This document shows positions 30,742 through 39,643 of a stretch of DNA of 64,000 nucleotides, piece after piece (within the stretch, counting starts at the first letter, position 1; every line of letters begins with the position of its first letter). The position numbers were made by a program, and so were the translations under genes. This DNA is from Streptacidiphilus sp. 4-A2 (GTDB lineage: Bacteria > Actinomycetota > Actinomycetes > Streptomycetales > Streptomycetaceae). The DNA is taken from contig JAAFYY010000001.1 of assembly GCA_014284505.1 (NCBI GenBank), forward strand, positions 8,667,845 through 8,731,844. The letters are read 5' to 3'. The notes beneath the pieces are model-generated. The model did not search any database and was not told the origin of the DNA. It was given only the letters and a program-made list of their open reading frames with translations.

Positions 30742-30782
30742 ATTGGTATGGACCAGTCGAGACGTCAAGGGTCTGGACCAAT
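30742..30782 (-). promoter_or_regulatory. paired DasR-responsive (dre-like) elements
   Basis: ATTGGTATGGACCAGT (30742-30757) matches 13 of 16 positions of the dre consensus ACTGGTCTAGACCAGT. A second site at 30767-30782 matches 12 of 16. They are 25 bases apart as direct repeats, 40-80 bases upstream of the chitinase start, the arrangement known from Streptomyces chitinase promoters. Confidence 0.7.
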
Positions 30783-30787
30783 TTTGC

Positions 30788-30849
30788 ATGACGGTTCGTC
30801 ATTTGCGCTGCTGGCAGCGTTGATCGATATGGCGGCCCGTCATATGACG
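30788..30849. promoter_or_regulatory. ATGACG/CGTCAT palindrome cluster
   Basis: ATGACG-GTT-CGTCAT at 30788-30802 and CGTCATATGACG at 30838-30849 contain four copies of the same 6-bp half-site in opposite arrangements. They lie upstream of the chitinase dre sites. Confidence 0.5.
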
Positions 30850-31373
30850 AACTGTCGGCTCGCTTTAGCTTCCCTTAGGTTTATCGCGGCGCGAATCCGG
30901 AGAGCGCCCTCGGTTGCGATCCGGTGGCTGTTGCGTGAGTGGTCGCGCGAGCCTTCGCGGAGTCGGGATGCGGGCGGGGTGCGGATGGGGTGCGGGTGGG
31001 ATGCGGGTGGGGCGACGGCGGGCGGGGCGCGCCGGGGGTCGCGGCGGAGGTCTCAAGGGGTGGACGGATGATTCCGGATGCTGGGCGTGCTGGCTAGGCT
31101 GGCCCGCGGACGCGGCGGCCGGCGGGGGAAGTCGCGGTGTCGTGCTGATCGGGTCGGCCTGCGCCCCGACCCGATCGGCGGTCGGCCGGTCGCACCGGTC
31201 ACCAGGCCGCACCGGCCGCACCAGTCGCACCGGTCGCACCGGTCGCACCGTCCAGGGGAATCGCATCGTCCGAAGGTTTTCGGACTTTCCGGGCCTCCTG
31301 TCCGAGTCACGCGGATCCCGGCCGGATCATGCGCGATCATGGAGCCGTACCTCAGTAAAGGACGTAGCCAGCC
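30850..31373. other. intergenic region between chitinase and tyrA
   Basis: About 520 bases with no supportable gene. It contains a run of GATGCGGGTGGG-like units near 30966-31015 and a 9-bp array based on TCGCACCGG near 31187-31252. The tyrA promoter should lie at the right end. Confidence 0.5.
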
Positions 31374-32456
31374 ATGCGCACCGCAGCCGTGATCGGCACC
31401 GGACTGATCGGCACCTCCGCCGCGCTCGCCCTGACGGCGCGCGGAATAACGGTGTACCTGCGCGACGCCGACCCCGACGCCGCGCGTACCGCCGCCTCGC
31501 TCGGCGCGGGCACCACCGACGAACCGGACGCCCCGGTGGACCTGGCGGTGATCGCCGTGCCGCCCGCGCTGATCGCCGGGGTGCTGGCCGACTGCCAGCA
31601 GCAGAACCTGGCCCGCAGCTACACGGACGTCGCCAGCGTGAAGTCCGGACCGCGCGCCGACATCGCGGCGCTGGGCTGTGACCCGGTGACCTTCATCGGC
31701 AGCCATCCGATGGCCGGGGCCGAGCGCAACGGGCCGCTCGCGGCCCGCGCGGACCTGTTCGAGGGACCTGGGACACCCACCCCGGAGACCTCCACCGACA
31801 CCCTGAACGCCGCGCTGGAGCTGGTCGCGCTGTGCGGGGGCGTGCCGGTGGTCATGGACGCCGGGGCGCACGATCGCGCCGTCGCGCTGGTCTCACACGC
31901 CCCCCAGCTGCTGTCCAGCCTGGTGGCGGCCCGGCTGGAGCACGCCGAGGAGAACGCCGTCCGGCTGGCCGGCCCCGGGATCAGGGACACCACCCGGATC
32001 GCCGGGTCCAACCCGAAGATGTGGGTGGAGATCCTCAGCGCCAATGCCGGGGTCGTCGCCGACATCCTGGAGGAGCTGGCCGCCGACCTCAGCGGCACCG
32101 TCGCCGGGCTGCGCGCGCTGGAGGCCGCCGACGAGGGCAAGCGCCGGGAGGGTGCGGTGGCGGTCGAGGACGTGCTGCGCCGCGGCAAGGCCGGCCGGGC
32201 CCGGATCCCCGGCAAGCACGGAGCGCCGCCGACCCGCTACGAGACGGTCGCCGTGCCCATCGGCGACCAGCCGGGGGAGCTCGCCCGACTGTTCGCCGAC
32301 GCCGGGCTGGCCGGGATCAACATCGAGGACGTGCTGATCGAGCACTCCACCGGGCAGCAGGCCGGGCTGGTGCAGCTGCTGGTCGCGCCCCGGGCCGCGC
32401 CCGTGCTGACCGAGGCCTTGAAGGAGCGGGGCTGGCGGGTGCGCACGGACCGGTAA
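31374..32456 (+). CDS. tyrA: prephenate dehydrogenase
   Basis: Oxidative decarboxylation of prephenate in tyrosine biosynthesis. Intact, 360 residues. The NAD-binding loop is AAVIGTGLIGTSAALALTAR at the N-terminus. The active-site segment FIGSHPMAGAERNGPLAARA contains the catalytic His. A C-terminal ACT-like regulatory domain (AVPIGDQPGELARLFADAGL, then GINIEDVLIEHSTG) suggests feedback by tyrosine. ATG 31374 has AAAGGACG upstream. It is followed by cmk and der as in Streptomyces. The chorismate mutase gene often found beside tyrA is not present in the window. Confidence 0.95.
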   Translation: MRTAAVIGTGLIGTSAALALTARGITVYLRDADPDAARTAASLGAGTTDEPDAPVDLAVIAVPPALIAGVLADCQQQNLARSYTDVASVKSGPRADIAALGCDPVTFIGSHPMAGAERNGPLAARADLFEGPGTPTPETSTDTLNAALELVALCGGVPVVMDAGAHDRAVALVSHAPQLLSSLVAARLEHAEENAVRLAGPGIRDTTRIAGSNPKMWVEILSANAGVVADILEELAADLSGTVAGLRALEAADEGKRREGAVAVEDVLRRGKAGRARIPGKHGAPPTRYETVAVPIGDQPGELARLFADAGLAGINIEDVLIEHSTGQQAGLVQLLVAPRAAPVLTEALKERGWRVRTDR

Positions 32457-32503
32457 CCTTGGGGGTGACCCCTGCCGCCATGCCACAGAGAAGGACCGCC
32501 ACC

Positions 32504-33210
32504 GTGGAAACACCCGACCGCTCGGATGCCCCGGTGATCGTCGTTCTCGACGGCCCCGCCGGGACCGGAAAGTCCACCGTCTCCCGGGAGATCGCCGCCC
32601 GCCTGGGCCTCAGCTTCCTCGACACCGGTGCGATGTACCGCGCGATCACCTACTGGCTGCTCCAGAACGGTGTGGACGTCGACGACGCCGACGCCGTCGC
32701 CCTGGCCTCCGCCAAGCCGGTGGTCTGCTCGGGCACGGACGCCGCCGGGCCCACCATCACCGTGGACGGGGTGGACGTCTCCGGGCCGATCCGGGGCCCG
32801 AGGTCACCGCCGCCGTCAGCGCGGTCTCCGCGGTGCCGGAGGTCCGGGTCCGGATGGTGGAGCTCCAGCGGCACTCGGCCGAGGAGGCGCCGGTCGGGAT
32901 CGTCGCCGAGGGCCGGGACCTGGGTACCGTGGTCTTCCCCCAGGCGGACCTGAAGGTCTTCCTGACCGCCTCCGCCGGGATCCGGGCCACCCGCAGGGCC
33001 GCGCAGCTGGGCGTCGCGGACCCGGACGGGATCGCCGCGATCCTCGCCGACATCGAGCGCCGCGACGCGGCCGACTCCGGCCGGGCGGCCTCGCCGCTGG
33101 CCAAGGCAGACGACGCGGTGGAGGTGGACACCACCGGGATGTCCCCGGAAGAGGTCATCAACCGGATCATCGGCCTGGTGCGCGAGCGCGCCGCCGTCCT
33201 GGCGAGCTAG
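32504..33210 (+). CDS. cmk: cytidylate kinase
   Basis: Phosphorylates CMP and dCMP with ATP. GTG 32504 begins VETPDRSDAP, then P-loop VLDGPAGTGKSTVSREIAAR and the DTGAMYRAITYWLL segment that binds the nucleotide monophosphate. After one frame change near 32795 the protein continues GIVAEGRDLGTVVFPQADLK and ends ERAAVLAS. GAGAAGGA precedes the start. It lies 47 bases after tyrA and 75 before der, in the conserved tyrA-cmk-der operon. Confidence 0.95.
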
Positions 33211-33285
33211 CGCCCGCCCGCCGCCGCGGGCCCGCGGCGGCCGCACCACACCATTGAGCTTTGAGCGCCCTCTGGGCGACGACGG

Positions 33286-34762
33286 ATGAGAGTTGGCACG
33301 GGTTACATGAGCAACGAGATCGTCGGCGGCAACGCCGACCACGGTGGCCTGGACGAGGCGGACTACGCCGAGTTCCTGGCGCTGGCGGCCGAGGAGGGCT
33401 TCGACGCCGAGGACATCGGCAGCCTGGACGGCCAGGGCCCGTTGCCGGTGCTCGCCGTCGTCGGACGTCCCAATGTCGGCAAGTCGACCCTGGTGAACCG
33501 GATCATCGGCCGCCGCGAGGCCGTCGTCGAGGACCGCCCCGGCGTCACCCGTGACCGGGTCGAGTACGAGGCCACCTGGAACGGCCGGCGCTTCAAGCTG
33601 GTCGACACCGGCGGCTGGGAGATCGACGTCTTCGGGCTGGACGCCATGGTCGCGGCCCAGGCCGAGCTCGGCATCGAGAACTCCGACGCGGTGCTGTTCG
33701 TGGTCGACACCAACGTCGGCGCGACCGACACCGACGAGGCCCTGGTCAAGCTGATCCGCAAGTCCGGCAAGCCGGGTGGTGCTGTGCGCCAACAAGGTCG
33801 ACGGGATGTCCGGCGAGGCCGACGCGGCCATGCTGTGGTCGCTCGGCCTCGGCGAGCCCTACTGCGTCTCCGCGCTGCACGGCCGCGGCTCCGGCGACCT
33901 GCTGGATGCCATCCTGGAGAAGCTGCCGCCCGCGCCCGAGCAGACCTTCGGCGGCGAGCCGGTCGGCGGCCCGCGCCGGGTCGCGCTGATCGGCCGCCCC
34001 AACGTCGGCAAGTCCAGCCTGCTGAACAAGGTCGCGAAGGAGGACCGGGTCGTCGTCAACGAGCTCGCCGGGACCACCCGCGACCCGGTCGACGAGCTGA
34101 TCCAGCTCGGCGGCAAGACCTGGAAGTTCATCGACACCGCGGGCATCCGCCGCCGGGTGCACCAGACCGCGGGCGCGGACTTCTACGCCTCGCTGCGCAC
34201 CGCCGCCGCGCTGGAGAAGGCCGAGGTGGCGGTGGTCCTGATCGACGCCAGCGAGCCCATCGCCGAGCAGGACACCCGGATCATCACCATGGCCGTGGAA
34301 TCCGGCCGCGCCGTCGTCATCGCCTACAACAAGTGGGACCAGATCGACGAGGAGCGCCGCTACTACCTGGAGCGCGAGATCGAGCAGGACCTGGTCCAGG
34401 TCCAGTGGGCGCCCCGGGTCAACGTCTCCGCGCTCACTGGGCGCCACATGGAGAAGCTGGTCCCGGCGATCGAGACCTCGCTGGCGGGCTGGGAGACCCG
34501 GATCCCGACCGCGCGGCTGAACCGCCTTCCTCGGTGAACTGGTCGCCTCCCACCCGCACCCGGTCCGCGGCGGCAAGCAGCCCCGCATCCTCTTCGGCAC
34601 CCAGGCCGGGGCGAAGCCGCCGCGCTTCGTGCTCTTCGCCTCCGGCTTCATCGAGGCCGGCTACCGCGGTTCGTGGAGCGGCGGCTGCGCGAGGAGTTCG
34701 GCTTCGTCGGCACGCCGATCGCGATCAGCGTCCGGGTGCGCGAGAAGCGCGGACGCAAGTAG
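33286..34762 (+). CDS. der: ribosome-assembly GTPase Der (EngA)
   Basis: An essential tandem GTPase that helps mature the 50S subunit. An acidic N-terminal extension precedes G domain 1 (VVGRPNVGKSTLVNRIIG, DRPGVTRDRV, DTGGWE). G domain 2 has LIGRPNVGKSSLLNKVAKED, AGTTRDPVDE, DTAGIRRR and NKWDQID. The C-terminal KH-like domain ends PIAISVRVREKRGRK with TAG 34760-34762. ATG 33286 or ATG 33307 could be the start; neither has a clearly better ribosome site. Frame changes near 33772, 34525 and 34665 are assumed. Confidence 0.95.
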
Positions 34763-34839
34763 AGACCGCGAGCAGCGACCGCGAGTAGAGACAAATCAAC
34801 CGCGGTAGCGACAGGGCGACAGCAGGTAACGCGGCACGA

Positions 34840-34880
34840 GTGCGCGGGCCGGCCGGAGGACACCGGCCGGGCCCGCGCAC
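34840..34880. terminator. intrinsic terminator after der
   Basis: GTGCGCGGGCCGGCCGG pairs with 34863-34880 with one bulged base and a 6-base loop. It closes the tyrA-cmk-der unit and may also stop transcription from the opposite strand. Confidence 0.75.
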
Positions 34881-35147
34881 TTCGTTGCGGCCGGGGCAGC
34901 TTCGGCCGAGCTGAGCAGTCCTGAGCAGTCCTGAGTGTCCGGGGCGCCGGGGCGCGGACGGGGCGGCGTGGGCGGGTGCGGTCGGGGCGTGAGCCGACGG
35001 TGCTCGGGCCCTGCGGTGCCCGCCGGACGCGGTGGGGCGCGCGGAGACAGCGAGCGCCTCCGGCGTGCTGCTATGCGCCGGGGCAGGCGCGGGCGCGCCA
35101 GCCGGACCGGCGGGAGGGCAGCGGGCGCCGCGGCGCGCGGCGGAGGC

Positions 35148-35606
35148 TCAGCCCTGTCCCGGCGGCAGGGAGAGGTAGCCGCGGTGGCGGCCGGTGAGCC
35201 AGGAGCCAGGTGTCGCCCCCTGGCCCGGACCGTAGCCGCTCCCGTACCCCTGGCCGTAGCCGGGCCCGTACCCCTGGCTGTGGCTCGGCCCGTAGCCCTG
35301 GCTGTACGGCGCCGGGCGCTCCCAGGCGGCGTAGCCGGAGCCGCCCTGGTAGCCGAAGCCGGTGAAGCGCAGCTCCTCCTCGCCCTCGCGGTCCCCCGGC
35401 AGGGCCGGAACCGGCGCCGGAACTCGGAGTAGAGGCATCGAAGATGGGGTGGCGGAGGTCTCGCCCTCGAAGGCCGGTCGCATGGCCGGGATCTGCTGGG
35501 CCGGTGCGCCGGGCGCGGCCGCCTGGGCATAGGCGGCGGGTGGGAGCGCTGTGGTCGATGCGGTCGGCGATGCGGCGCGGGGGAGGTAGGTGTCGTAGGT
35601 CTGCAC
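35148..35606 (-). CDS. Gly/Tyr/Gln-rich low-complexity protein
   Basis: I do not recognise a family. GTG 35606 opens a 152-residue protein with no hydrophobic segment. The first half is Ala/Pro-rich with a short conserved-looking stretch, MRPAFEGETSAT and GDREGEEELRFTGFGYQGG. The C-terminal half is a repeat of Tyr-Gly and Ser/Gln-Gly-Tyr-Gly (YSQGYGPSHSQGYGPGYG), ending YLSLPPGQG with TGA 35150-35148. Base order and codon phase fit coding. It lies downstream of the conserved hypothetical gene on the same strand. The composition resembles phase-separating [G/S]Y[G/S] domains of RNA-binding proteins; this is only a compositional likeness. Confidence 0.55.
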   Translation of the reverse strand: MQTYDTYLPRAASPTASTTALPPAAYAQAAAPGAPAQQIPAMRPAFEGETSATPSSMPLLRVPAPVPALPGDREGEEELRFTGFGYQGGSGYAAWERPAPYSQGYGPSHSQGYGPGYGQGYGSGYGPGQGATPGSWLTGRHRGYLSLPPGQG

Positions 35607-35708
35607 GCCATGGCCAACGACCGTCGCCCGACGGGATGCGGGCGGGGCGGCAGGTCAGGCGTACGGATCCGGTCGGCGGTCGCGGGGGCGCCGCTGCACT
35701 CCGGTCCG

Positions 35709-35889
35709 TCAGCCGACCGTTCCGCCGGTCGCCTTGCCGGTTTCCGCGGCGGACTCTCTGGCGGTTTCTCTGGCGGATTCTGCGTCGGCTTCTTTGGCGG
35801 CTTCTTTGGCGGGGGCGCGGGGGGGCGGGCTGCTGGCGGGTGACGGGTGTCCTCCGCCGCCGTGTCCGGGCGGCCCCAGGGGGTTCCAC
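35709..35889 (-). CDS. possible small Lys/Glu/Ala-repeat protein
   Basis: A weak candidate. The 3' part reads AKEAAKEADAESARETARES followed by AAETGKATGGTVG and a TGA at 35711-35709, which would form a charged amphipathic helix. The only nearby start, GTG 35889, is in another frame and requires one frame change. It lies between two genes on the same strand, so a short cistron is plausible. Alternatively it is a degenerate 12-bp repeat with no coding role. Confidence 0.28.
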
Positions 35890-35970
35890 GCCCGGGGGCT
35901 TCCGGTCGGCGGAGGGCGGTGCGCTGCGCCCGGCGGCCCGCCCGGGGGGGGTGCCCGGCGGTGGTGCCGC

Positions 35971-36805
35971 TCAGGTGCCGGCCAGCGGCAGGACCGCGCC
36001 GAGCAGCAGCCCGCGCCGGGCAGCGCTGTCCACGGCCTGCCGGAGCAGGTCCTCCCGGGGCTGGCGGCCCACGCTTCCGGCCGGGGCCGCGAACATGATC
36101 ACCTCGCCCTGGTTGCTGGCGGCGGCTCGCCAGGCGTCCGTCACCTGGAGCGGCTGGTGCGCCTGCCACCAGGCGAGGGTGCCGCCGCCCGGCGCGGGCT
36201 GGAGCACCGCGTGCAGCTGCCCCATCGCCATCAGCACCGACCATCCGCGCAGCTCGGCGGGCGGCTGGTCGACATCCACCACCTGGTCGAATCCATGCTC
36301 GAGCAGCAGCTCGGCGAAGTGGTCCTGCCCGGTGATGCTGCCCGGCCGGCCCACCGGTCCGGTCGGCTCCACCACCAGCGCGGCCCGCGGAGTGCCGCGT
36401 GCGGGCCGTACTTGCACAGCACAAGGCCGCAGGTCACGCCGAGCACTGCGGCAGTGACCTCCGGCCCGGCGCCCGGGGCCGGTGCGGGCGGCGGTACATG
36501 GGCTGGAGCGGCTCCGGTGTCCCGCCCGGGGCCTGGTTGATGCTGCGCACCGCGCCCAGCAGCTGTTCCTCCGCGACCGGTACCACTTGGGAGGGGATGC
36601 AGCGGGAGTGGGCGAAGGCGAGTACCGCCGTCTCCTCGCCGACGAACAGCACGGTCGCGGTGGGGTCCATGGTCGCGTCGCCCGGGGCCCGGCAGGAGGT
36701 GCAGTCGTAGCGATCGGGGGCGGTGCCCCCGGTGAGTAGCCGGTCGGCCTCGTCGTCACCGATCTCGGCACGGACCTCGTCGCTGACATCGATCAAGCGC
36801 GGCAC
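35971..36805 (-). CDS. conserved actinobacterial protein of unknown function (SCO1755-like)
   Basis: A soluble protein of about 275 residues conserved after der in streptomycetes. GTG 36805 begins VPRLIDVSDEVRAEIGDDEA. A CxxC pair in YDCTSCRAPGDA suggests a metal or disulfide site. TVLFVGEETAVLAFAHSRC and IPSQVVPVAEEQLLGAVRSI follow. The second half (FAELLLEHGFDQVVDVDQPP, WWQAHQPLQVTDAWRAAA, SVGRQPREDLLRQAVDSAAR) ends LPLAGT with TGA 35973-35971. Frame changes occur near 36450, 36400 and 36100. No established function. Confidence 0.8.
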
Positions 36806-37122
36806 GAAGACTCCTTGGGTTGCGCGAGCGGGGGCCGCGGGCGGGACTGCCCCGGCCGTGATGACAAACGGACCAGGTGTGGCTCGGGTCACGGTTGTCG
36901 GCGATCGAGTCAGGGAGGGGCAAGATCAACCGCTACCACTGGTCGATGACCAGTCACTTTCTGTCGACAGTGTGGGATGGCTCACCCCCGCTTCGGTGTG
37001 GCGGGGGCCACTCGCGGCGTTCTTGACGATCCAAAAGCCGAGCCAAATGTCCGATATGCGACCGGATTTGGAGATCGATACCTTCGGTAACGCCCCGCTG
37101 ACCTGCGCAGTCCATGAATTAC
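36806..37122. other. divergent intergenic region
   Basis: About 320 bases between the start of the SCO1755-like gene and the candidate rpf promoter. It contains AT-richer stretches (TGAATTACTTGG near 37114). No gene, repeat or RNA is evident. Confidence 0.4.
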
Positions 37123-37152
37123 TTGGCGTGCGGGCGGCCCGTTGCCTAGGTT
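37123..37152 (+). promoter_or_regulatory. candidate promoter of the rpf gene with a long leader
   Basis: TTGGCG (37123-37128) and TAGGTT (37147-37152) are 18 bases apart. Transcription from here would give a 5' leader of about 220 bases before ATG 37381. Streptomyces rpf genes often carry a cyclic-di-AMP riboswitch, but I cannot find its conserved core here. Confidence 0.5.
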
Positions 37153-37380
37153 CATTCACCGGTGCAACGAGCACCACCCGGGTTCGCCCGCCTCCGCAGG
37201 TTCTCGGCTTGTCCACGAGAACCCGCCCGCCGCCTGCCATCAGGCCGGTGGCGAGTGGTGGGTGCCGGGACAGCACGGAACGCCCCGCGTGAACCGGCTG
37301 TCCTGCGAAACGCACCAGCGGTCCGAAGCGCGCCCAGCGCGCCGTCCGCTGTGCCGTCCGGGGCTGTAGAGAGGGATTAA

Positions 37381-38122
37381 ATGATCTTCCGCCGCGAGAA
37401 CGACGCCGCCCACACCGCCACCACCGAGGGCGTCCGCAAGCACAACCGCCTGCGCGCCGCTGTGATCACCGGTGTGGTCGTCGCCGCCCCCGTGGCCGGT
37501 CTGGTTACCGCCACGACCGCGTCCGCCGCGTCGGTCTCCACCTGGCAGGCCGTCGCGCAGTGCGAGAGCAGTGGCAACTGGGCCGCCAACACCGGCAACG
37601 GCTTCTACGGCGGCCTCCAGTTCACGCCGTCCACCTGGGCCGCCTTCGGTGGCACCCAGTACGCCAGCAGCGCCGACCAGGCCAGCGAGGGCCAGCAGAT
37701 CGCCGTCGCCGAGAACGTCCTGGCTTCCCAGGGCCCCGGCGCCTGGCCCGTCTGCGGCCCCAGGCCGGCCTCACCGCCGGTGGCCCCGCCGCCAGCGTGA
37801 GCACCACCTCGTCGAACTCCAACTCGTCGAACAGCGCCGCCTCCACCCAGACCAGCGCCCCGGCCCAGTCCAGCGCCCCCGCGCAGTCCAGCGCCCCGGT
37901 GCAGAGCGCCCCGGCTCAGTCCAGCGCCCCCGCGCAGACCAGCACCCCGGCTCCGGCCGCCAGCTCCAACGGCGCCGGCTACACCGTGCAGGCCGGTGAC
38001 ACCCTGAGTGGCATCGCCGCGCCCACGGCCTGAACTGGCACACGCTGTACAGCGAGAACCAGAGCACCATCGGTGCCGACGCGAACCTGATCCTCCCCGG
38101 CCAGGTCCTCAAGCTCGGCTGA
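37381..38122 (+). CDS. resuscitation-promoting factor with LysM domain
   Basis: A secreted peptidoglycan-cleaving enzyme that promotes spore germination and regrowth. A signal segment (RLRAAVITGVVVAAPVAGLV, ATTASAA) precedes the Rpf domain: VSTWQAVAQCESSGNWAANT with the catalytic Glu, then GFYGGLQFTPSTWAAFGGTQ. A Ser/Ala/Pro/Gln-rich linker (SSAPAQ repeats) joins a C-terminal LysM module, YTVQAGDTLSGIAA to NLILPGQVLKLG. Frame changes near 37765 and 38027 are assumed. ATG 37381 has AGAGAGGGA upstream. It ends at TGA 38120-38122. It is a close match to RpfA-type proteins. Confidence 0.92.
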
Positions 38123-38227
38123 CACCAGGTCAGGCTGAATTCTGGCCCCTGGCCCCTGGCCATCGGCTGACGCCTGATCCCGGCTGAATTCCGGCCGGGC
38201 ATCGCTCGATCGCTCAGTACGACCCAC

Positions 38228-38257
38228 GCGCGGTCCCCGTCACCACGGGGGCCGCGC
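38228..38257. terminator. terminator between rpf and livF
   Basis: GCGCGG-T-CCCCGT pairs with ACGGGG-GCCGCGC across a 4-base loop. The right arm overlaps the end of livF on the other strand. Confidence 0.6.
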
Positions 38258-38922
38258 TGCGGTCGTTCCCGGCTCACCGGCGAAGACCACCGAGCCCGGT
38301 GCAGCACATAGACCAGGTCCGGCGGTGCCGCCCCGGGGCGCAGGGAGCGGCCGGTGGCGACGACCGTGCGGCCGGTGGCCACCGCCGCCGACAGTGCCGC
38401 GTCCAGCCGCGCCAGCACCGGCTCGGCCAGTCCGCGGCCGGGCTCGTCCAGGAGCAGCAGCCGGGCCGGGCCCGCGATCGCCCGGGCCAGCGCCAGCTGC
38501 TGCCGCTCGCCGCCGGACAGCCGCTCCGCCGTGCGCCCGAGCAGCGGGCGCAGCTCCGGGAAGAGCGCCAGCGCCGCCTTCCGTCCGGCCTGGTCCAGCA
38601 GACCGAGCTGCTCGGCGACCGTGAGCGAGGGGAACACCGCCCGTTCGGACGGCACCAGGCAGATCCCCAGCCGGACCCGCCGGTAGGTCTCCAGCCGGCT
38701 GATGTCGCGCGGCGGGCCGCTCCCGCCGCCGTGCCACAGCACCCGCCCGCCGGTCAGCGGCACGGTTCCGGTGAGGGCGTGCAGGGCGGTGCTGCGGCCC
38801 GAGCCGTTGCGGCCCACCAGCAGCGTCCGGCTGCCGGTGGGGATGCGCAGGTCGATGCCGTGCAGTGCCTCCAGCGCGCCGTAGCGGACCCGGGCCCGCT
38901 CCAGGCTGATCTCAAGCGCCAT
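38240..38922 (-). CDS. livF: branched-chain amino-acid-type ABC transporter ATPase, LivF
   Basis: ATP-binding subunit of a LivFGHM-type importer. Walker A VGRNGSGRSTALHALTG, Q-loop region RLGICLVPSERAVFPSLTVA (the LivF-typical sequence), signature LSGGERQQLALARAIAG and Walker B LLLLDEPGRGLA. ATG 38922 overlaps the end of livG by 11 bases. A frame change near 38297 precedes the C-terminal VVFAGEPGTTAARPPW. The position of the Ser in the P-loop is normal for the family except for GRS in place of GKS, an Arg where a Lys is expected. This may reduce ATP binding or may be real variation. Confidence 0.85.
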
Positions 38923-39643
38923 CGCTTCCCGATCTCTCCGGGCCTGCCGGGACGGCGGTGCGCGGGCCCGCGCGTCCGGCTGTCATCACATAGACGGCGT
39001 CCGCGATCCGGTCCACCAGTTCGTGGTCGTGCTCCACCAGCAGGATCGCCAGCCCGTCGTTCGCGAGGGTGCGCAGCAGCCGGGTCAGCCGGGCGGTCTC
39101 GGCCCGGTCCAGCCCGGCAGCCGGCTCGTCCAGCAGCAGCACGCCGGGGCCGGCCGCCAGCGCCCGGCCCAGCTCCACCAGGCGCAGGGATCCGCTGGGC
39201 AGGTCGGCGGCCGGGCGGTCCCTGGCCTGCTCCAGGCCGAGCAGGGCAAGAGTGCGGTCCACGGCGGTGGCCGCCGCGCCGGGGGGAAGGCGCCCCGCCT
39301 GTTCCGCGCCGATCCGGAGGTTCTCGGCCACGGTCAGCCGGGGGAACACCGCGATCTGCTGGAAGGTGCGGGCCAGGCCCAGCCTGGCCCGCTGGTACTC
39401 GGGGAGCGAGGTGATGTCCCGGGTCCGGGCGGGGCCACGGCCGGGCTGCTGCCCGTGTTCGGAGAGCAGGATCCGGCCCGCGTCCGGGCGCTGGGCGCCG
39501 CTGAGGCAGTCGAAGAGGGTGCTTTGCCGGCGCCGTTGGGCCGCTGAGCGCGGTGATCCGGCCCGGCGGCACGGTCAGGGTGACCTGGTCCACGGCGGTG
39601 ACCCGCCGAAGCGCCGGACGAGCCGGCGGGCGGTCAGCCGCAT
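38912..39643 (-). CDS. livG: branched-chain amino-acid-type ABC transporter ATPase, LivG
   Basis: The partner ATPase of the same importer. ATG 39643 begins MRLTARRLVRRFGG, followed by VTAVDQVTLTVPPGRITALS and a P-loop that reads GPNGAGKSTL only after restoring bases near 39530. The LivG-typical ARLGLARTFQQIAVFPRLTV, signature LPSGSLRLVELGRALA, Walker B LLLDEPAAGLD and H-loop LLVEHDHELV are present. Several single-base errors disturb the N-terminal third. The signature has LPSGSLRL rather than LSGGQ, as is common in LivG. It overlaps livHM by 10 bases and livF by 11, so it is one operon. Confidence 0.83.

Noticed and set aside
31187..31252. 9-bp TCGCACCGG repeats as a CRISPR array
   Set aside because: The units are directly adjacent with no unique spacers, and no cas genes are present; it is a simple tandem repeat.
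37153..37380. Cyclic-di-AMP (ydaO-type) riboswitch before rpf
   Set aside because: Expected from family knowledge, but I could not find the conserved core sequences, so I list only a promoter and leader.
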